A stretch of DNA of 43,721 nt from Halorubrum distributum JCM 10118 (GTDB taxonomy: Archaea; Halobacteriota; Halobacteria; Halobacteriales; Haloferacaceae), in contig NZ_AOJN01000048.1 of the NCBI RefSeq assembly GCF_000337335.1, positions 60,759-104,479 on the forward strand, given 5' to 3'. Below the pieces are notes generated by a model. That model searched no databases. It saw nothing but the letters and a program-made list of their open reading frames with translations, and was not told where the DNA came from. Below are positions 41,893 to 43,721 of this stretch, in pieces. A program made the translations under genes and the position numbers. Every line of letters begins with the position of its first letter. The stretch's first letter is position 1.

Positions 41893-42309
41893 GTGAGCCG
41901 ACTCGTCGAGACCGGTCGGTCCGCGCTCCGAAGCGCCCTCGAACGCGTCGGCCGCGGCTGGGGCCGCGTCCAGGAGCGCCGCCCGCTCTCGCACGACCTC
42001 CTCGAGAGCGACGACGCCTACCTCGTCGTCTTCGACGCCCCCGGCGTCCGCGGCGAGGACGTCGACGTCACCTTCCTCGACCGCACCGTCGAGGTGAACC
42101 TCGAACGCTTCCGCGACTTCTACGACGGCTACGACCTCGTGTTCCCGGGCCGCGGCGTCTCGCTGTCCGGGAGCGTCGACCTCCCGAACGACGCCGACGT
42201 GACCCCCGAGGGCGCGAACGCGACGCTCACGCGCAACGGCACGCTCCACGTCGAGATCCCCAAGCGCGGCGGGTCGAGCGACGTCGACGTCGTCGAAGAA
42301 AGCGACTGA
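41893..42309 (+). CDS. Hsp20/alpha-crystallin-family small heat-shock protein
   Basis: The 138-residue protein has the alpha-crystallin-like beta domain: DAYLVVFDAPGVRGEDVDVTF and, near the end, GTLHVEIPK, the usual A-x-x-x-G-x-L-x-I/V region. An amphipathic helix precedes it (SRLVETGRSALRSALERVG). The GTG start is taken because it follows the zinc-ribbon stop by four bases and the extension upstream overlaps that gene. Small heat-shock proteins hold unfolding proteins; this one is short of the common C-terminal IxI, ending in an acidic tail (VEESD). Confidence 0.8.
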   Translation: MSRLVETGRSALRSALERVGRGWGRVQERRPLSHDLLESDDAYLVVFDAPGVRGEDVDVTFLDRTVEVNLERFRDFYDGYDLVFPGRGVSLSGSVDLPNDADVTPEGANATLTRNGTLHVEIPKRGGSSDVDVVEESD

Positions 42310-42324
42310 CGCGGCGGCTGCCTT

Positions 42325-43584
42325 TTAAACCTCATCCGTTCGGGTCGACAGCGACATCCCCTCCGCGATCTCGAACTCCTCGTCGCCGTCGAACCGCTCC
42401 GGGTCGAACGCGCCGATCCACGGCGACTCGGGGTCGTCGAACGGGATCCCAGAGCGCGATGCGAGCACGCCCTCGGCGACCGCCTCGCCGATCGCCGGCG
42501 CGCGCATGAAGCCGTGTCCCTGCCAGCCGGCGGCGACGAAGAGCGTCGGGTCGGCCTCCCCGCTCGCGTCCGCCGGCCCGACGAGCGGGTCACCGTCTGG
42601 CGTCGCGGTACAGAGCCCGGCCCACGCCCGCGAGACGTCGGAGTCGGGATCGACTCGCGCCGCGGAGTCGCGGCGGGCAAGGCGCTCGTCGAGGACCGCG
42701 GCGACGTCCTCGCGGAACCAGTCGTCCGCCCCGCGCCGGTAGCCCTCGGGGTCGGCGGGGACCGGCTCCGTGCCGTCGCCCGCGAGCAGGCCGTCCGGAT
42801 GCGGACGGAGGTACGCGTCCGCGGTGGCGTCGTAGACCATCGGGCCGTCGTAGGCCTCCCGGGCGACGAGCGCTTGGACGCGGTAGGGGACGACCGGGAC
42901 CGCGACGCCGGCGTCCGCGAGCAGCGACCGCGTGTGCGCCCCGGCCGCGACGACGACCGCGTCGAACGCGCGCGTTTCGGTCGCCGGATCCCCGTTCGCT
43001 CCGGCGTCGCGGACCCGGACCTCGCGTTCCGAGCCCCTCCGCGGGCCGAGCGCGACCGCGGTGTCCGTCTCCATCGCGACGCCCGCCCGAGCAGCCCGCT
43101 CGCCGAGCGCGCGGACGTAGCTCGGCGGGTCGGTCCACCCCGCGCCCTCCGCGACCGCGGCGACGGCGAGGTCGTCGGCGTGGAGGGCGGGGAAGCGCTC
43201 GCCGAGCGCGTCGGGGTCGACGAGCGATACCTCGCGGCCGTGGTCCCGCATGCGCTCGACCATCGCCGGAACGGCGTCTGCGTCGGGGTCGCCCTCGCGG
43301 ACCGCGATCACGTACGGACAGGACATAAAGGAGAAGCCGGGCAGCGTCCGGTCGAACGCGCGGAACCGCTCCAGCGCGCGGGCGCCGACCGCGGCGTCGA
43401 CGTCCTCGGCGTAGGCGTCGTAGAGGACCCCCGCCGCGCGCCCGGAGCTCTCGGCCGCTAACTCGCCGCGTTCGAACAGCGTCACGTCGGCGCCGCGGGC
43501 CGCGAGGTCGTGGGCCGCCGTGACGCCGACCGCGCCGCCGCCAATGATCGCAATTGACGGCGCTGACTCGTCTTCCTCGGTCAT
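42325..43584 (-). CDS. FAD-dependent oxidoreductase (glycine/D-amino acid oxidase family)
   Basis: The 419-residue protein has the dinucleotide-binding GGGAVG (15-20, IAIIGGGAVGVTAAHDLA) and FERGELAAESSGRAAG typical of the DAO family. VVVAAGAHTRSLL and the C-terminal AAGWQGHGFMRAPAIGEAVAE follow. It likely oxidises an amino acid or amine such as sarcosine, glycine or a D-amino acid; substrate unknown. The start at 43584 is preferred over an upstream ATG at 43638 because a TATA-like GGCTTTTC lies about 28 bp before it. Confidence 0.88.
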   Translation of the reverse strand: MTEEDESAPSIAIIGGGAVGVTAAHDLAARGADVTLFERGELAAESSGRAAGVLYDAYAEDVDAAVGARALERFRAFDRTLPGFSFMSCPYVIAVREGDPDADAVPAMVERMRDHGREVSLVDPDALGERFPALHADDLAVAAVAEGAGWTDPPSYVRALGERAARAGVAMETDTAVALGPRRGSEREVRVRDAGANGDPATETRAFDAVVVAAGAHTRSLLADAGVAVPVVPYRVQALVAREAYDGPMVYDATADAYLRPHPDGLLAGDGTEPVPADPEGYRRGADDWFREDVAAVLDERLARRDSAARVDPDSDVSRAWAGLCTATPDGDPLVGPADASGEADPTLFVAAGWQGHGFMRAPAIGEAVAEGVLASRSGIPFDDPESPWIGAFDPERFDGDEEFEIAEGMSLSTRTDEV

Positions 43585-43638
43585 GCCTCGGGACACGCGA
43601 GCGACGACGAAAAGCCACCGGGACCGCGATAGAAACAA

Positions 43639-43721
43639 TGCGGTGGCGCGTGCCTGCGAGCGGCCGCCATCGGCGGCCGCGAGTCAGCACGCGCGAGGGA
43701 GTCAGTCGCCGGAGCGAAGCG
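43639..43721. repeat. Left end of a second copy of the GC-rich dispersed element
   Basis: From GGTGGCGCGTGCC to CACGCGCGAGGGA this matches the left end of the element at 22866 over about 58 bp, in the same orientation and with the same nested hairpins (GCGGCCGCC facing GGCGGCCGC here). After that the two copies diverge; this one continues GTCAGTCGCCGGAGCGAAGCG and runs off the window. Confidence 0.85.

Overview
The window is chromosomal DNA of a halophilic archaeon (class Halobacteria), most likely Halorubrum or a close relative. The evidence is very high GC, Asp/Glu-rich proteins, and archaeal signatures: sn-glycerol-1-phosphate dehydrogenase, MBF1, archaeal triose-phosphate isomerase, the AglJ N-glycosylation enzyme, presenilin-like PSH, halocyanin, and a Tat-exported lipoprotein. 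Many genes have a TATA-like element about 25-30 bp before the start codon, as expected for leaderless haloarchaeal mRNAs. The genus is an inference from overall style and the dispersed repeats. About 48 protein genes are supported. I found no rRNA, tRNA, CRISPR array, transposase, integrase or phage gene.

Layout. 1-0.13 kb: TTTATAA-containing 57-bp tandem repeats. 0.15-5.9 kb: PSH intramembrane protease, a 765-bp gene-free stretch with a minisatellite and an orphan promoter-like palindrome, nitrilase plus SRPBCC pair, small regulators and membrane proteins, an AbrB-PhoU regulator, CheY, and a small haloarchaeal protein. 6.0-7.1 kb: AglJ-type glycosyltransferase. 7.4-13.9 kb: complete five-gene peptide-type ABC importer operon (binding lipoprotein, two permeases, two ATPases). 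13.9-15.2 kb: truncated AMP-ligase-like protein and a cupin. 15.2-18.4 kb: dnaK and dnaJ. 18.6-22.8 kb: tpiA, a DICT sensor protein, mbf1, aroA and a small membrane gene followed by a diverged duplicate of the aroA 3' end. 22.8-23.4 kb: composite GC-rich repeat element and a second TTTATAA array. 23.4-31.2 kb: Get3/ArsA ATPase, two membrane proteins, DUF2103 zinc protein, LysE exporter, egsA, DUF420 protein, M28 peptidase. 31.2-37.6 kb: a respiratory region centred on a split cytochrome b complex with halocyanin and several haloarchaea-only membrane proteins. 37.7-43.6 kb: HAD hydrolase, MBL hydrolase and radical SAM/HhH protein pair, small zinc-ribbon and Hsp20 genes, FAD oxidoreductase. The last 85 bp are the left end of another copy of the GC-rich repeat.

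How genes work together. Clear units are the Dpp-type importer, the dnaK-dnaJ chaperone pair, and the halocyanin-DUF7318-cytochrome b-subunit IV-DUF7315-DUF7314 operon. The last probably encodes a quinol-oxidising complex in which a membrane-anchored blue-copper protein accompanies cytochrome b and no Rieske protein is seen. Translational coupling (ATGA overlaps) marks the SRPBCC-nitrilase, membrane-protein, and halocyanin-DUF7318 pairs. The most unusual items are the two linked repeat families, the aroA-tail duplication around a small gene, the Met/Gly-rich insert in Get3, the NAD-kinase-like protein without its catalytic GGDGT motif, and the Rieske-less bc operon.
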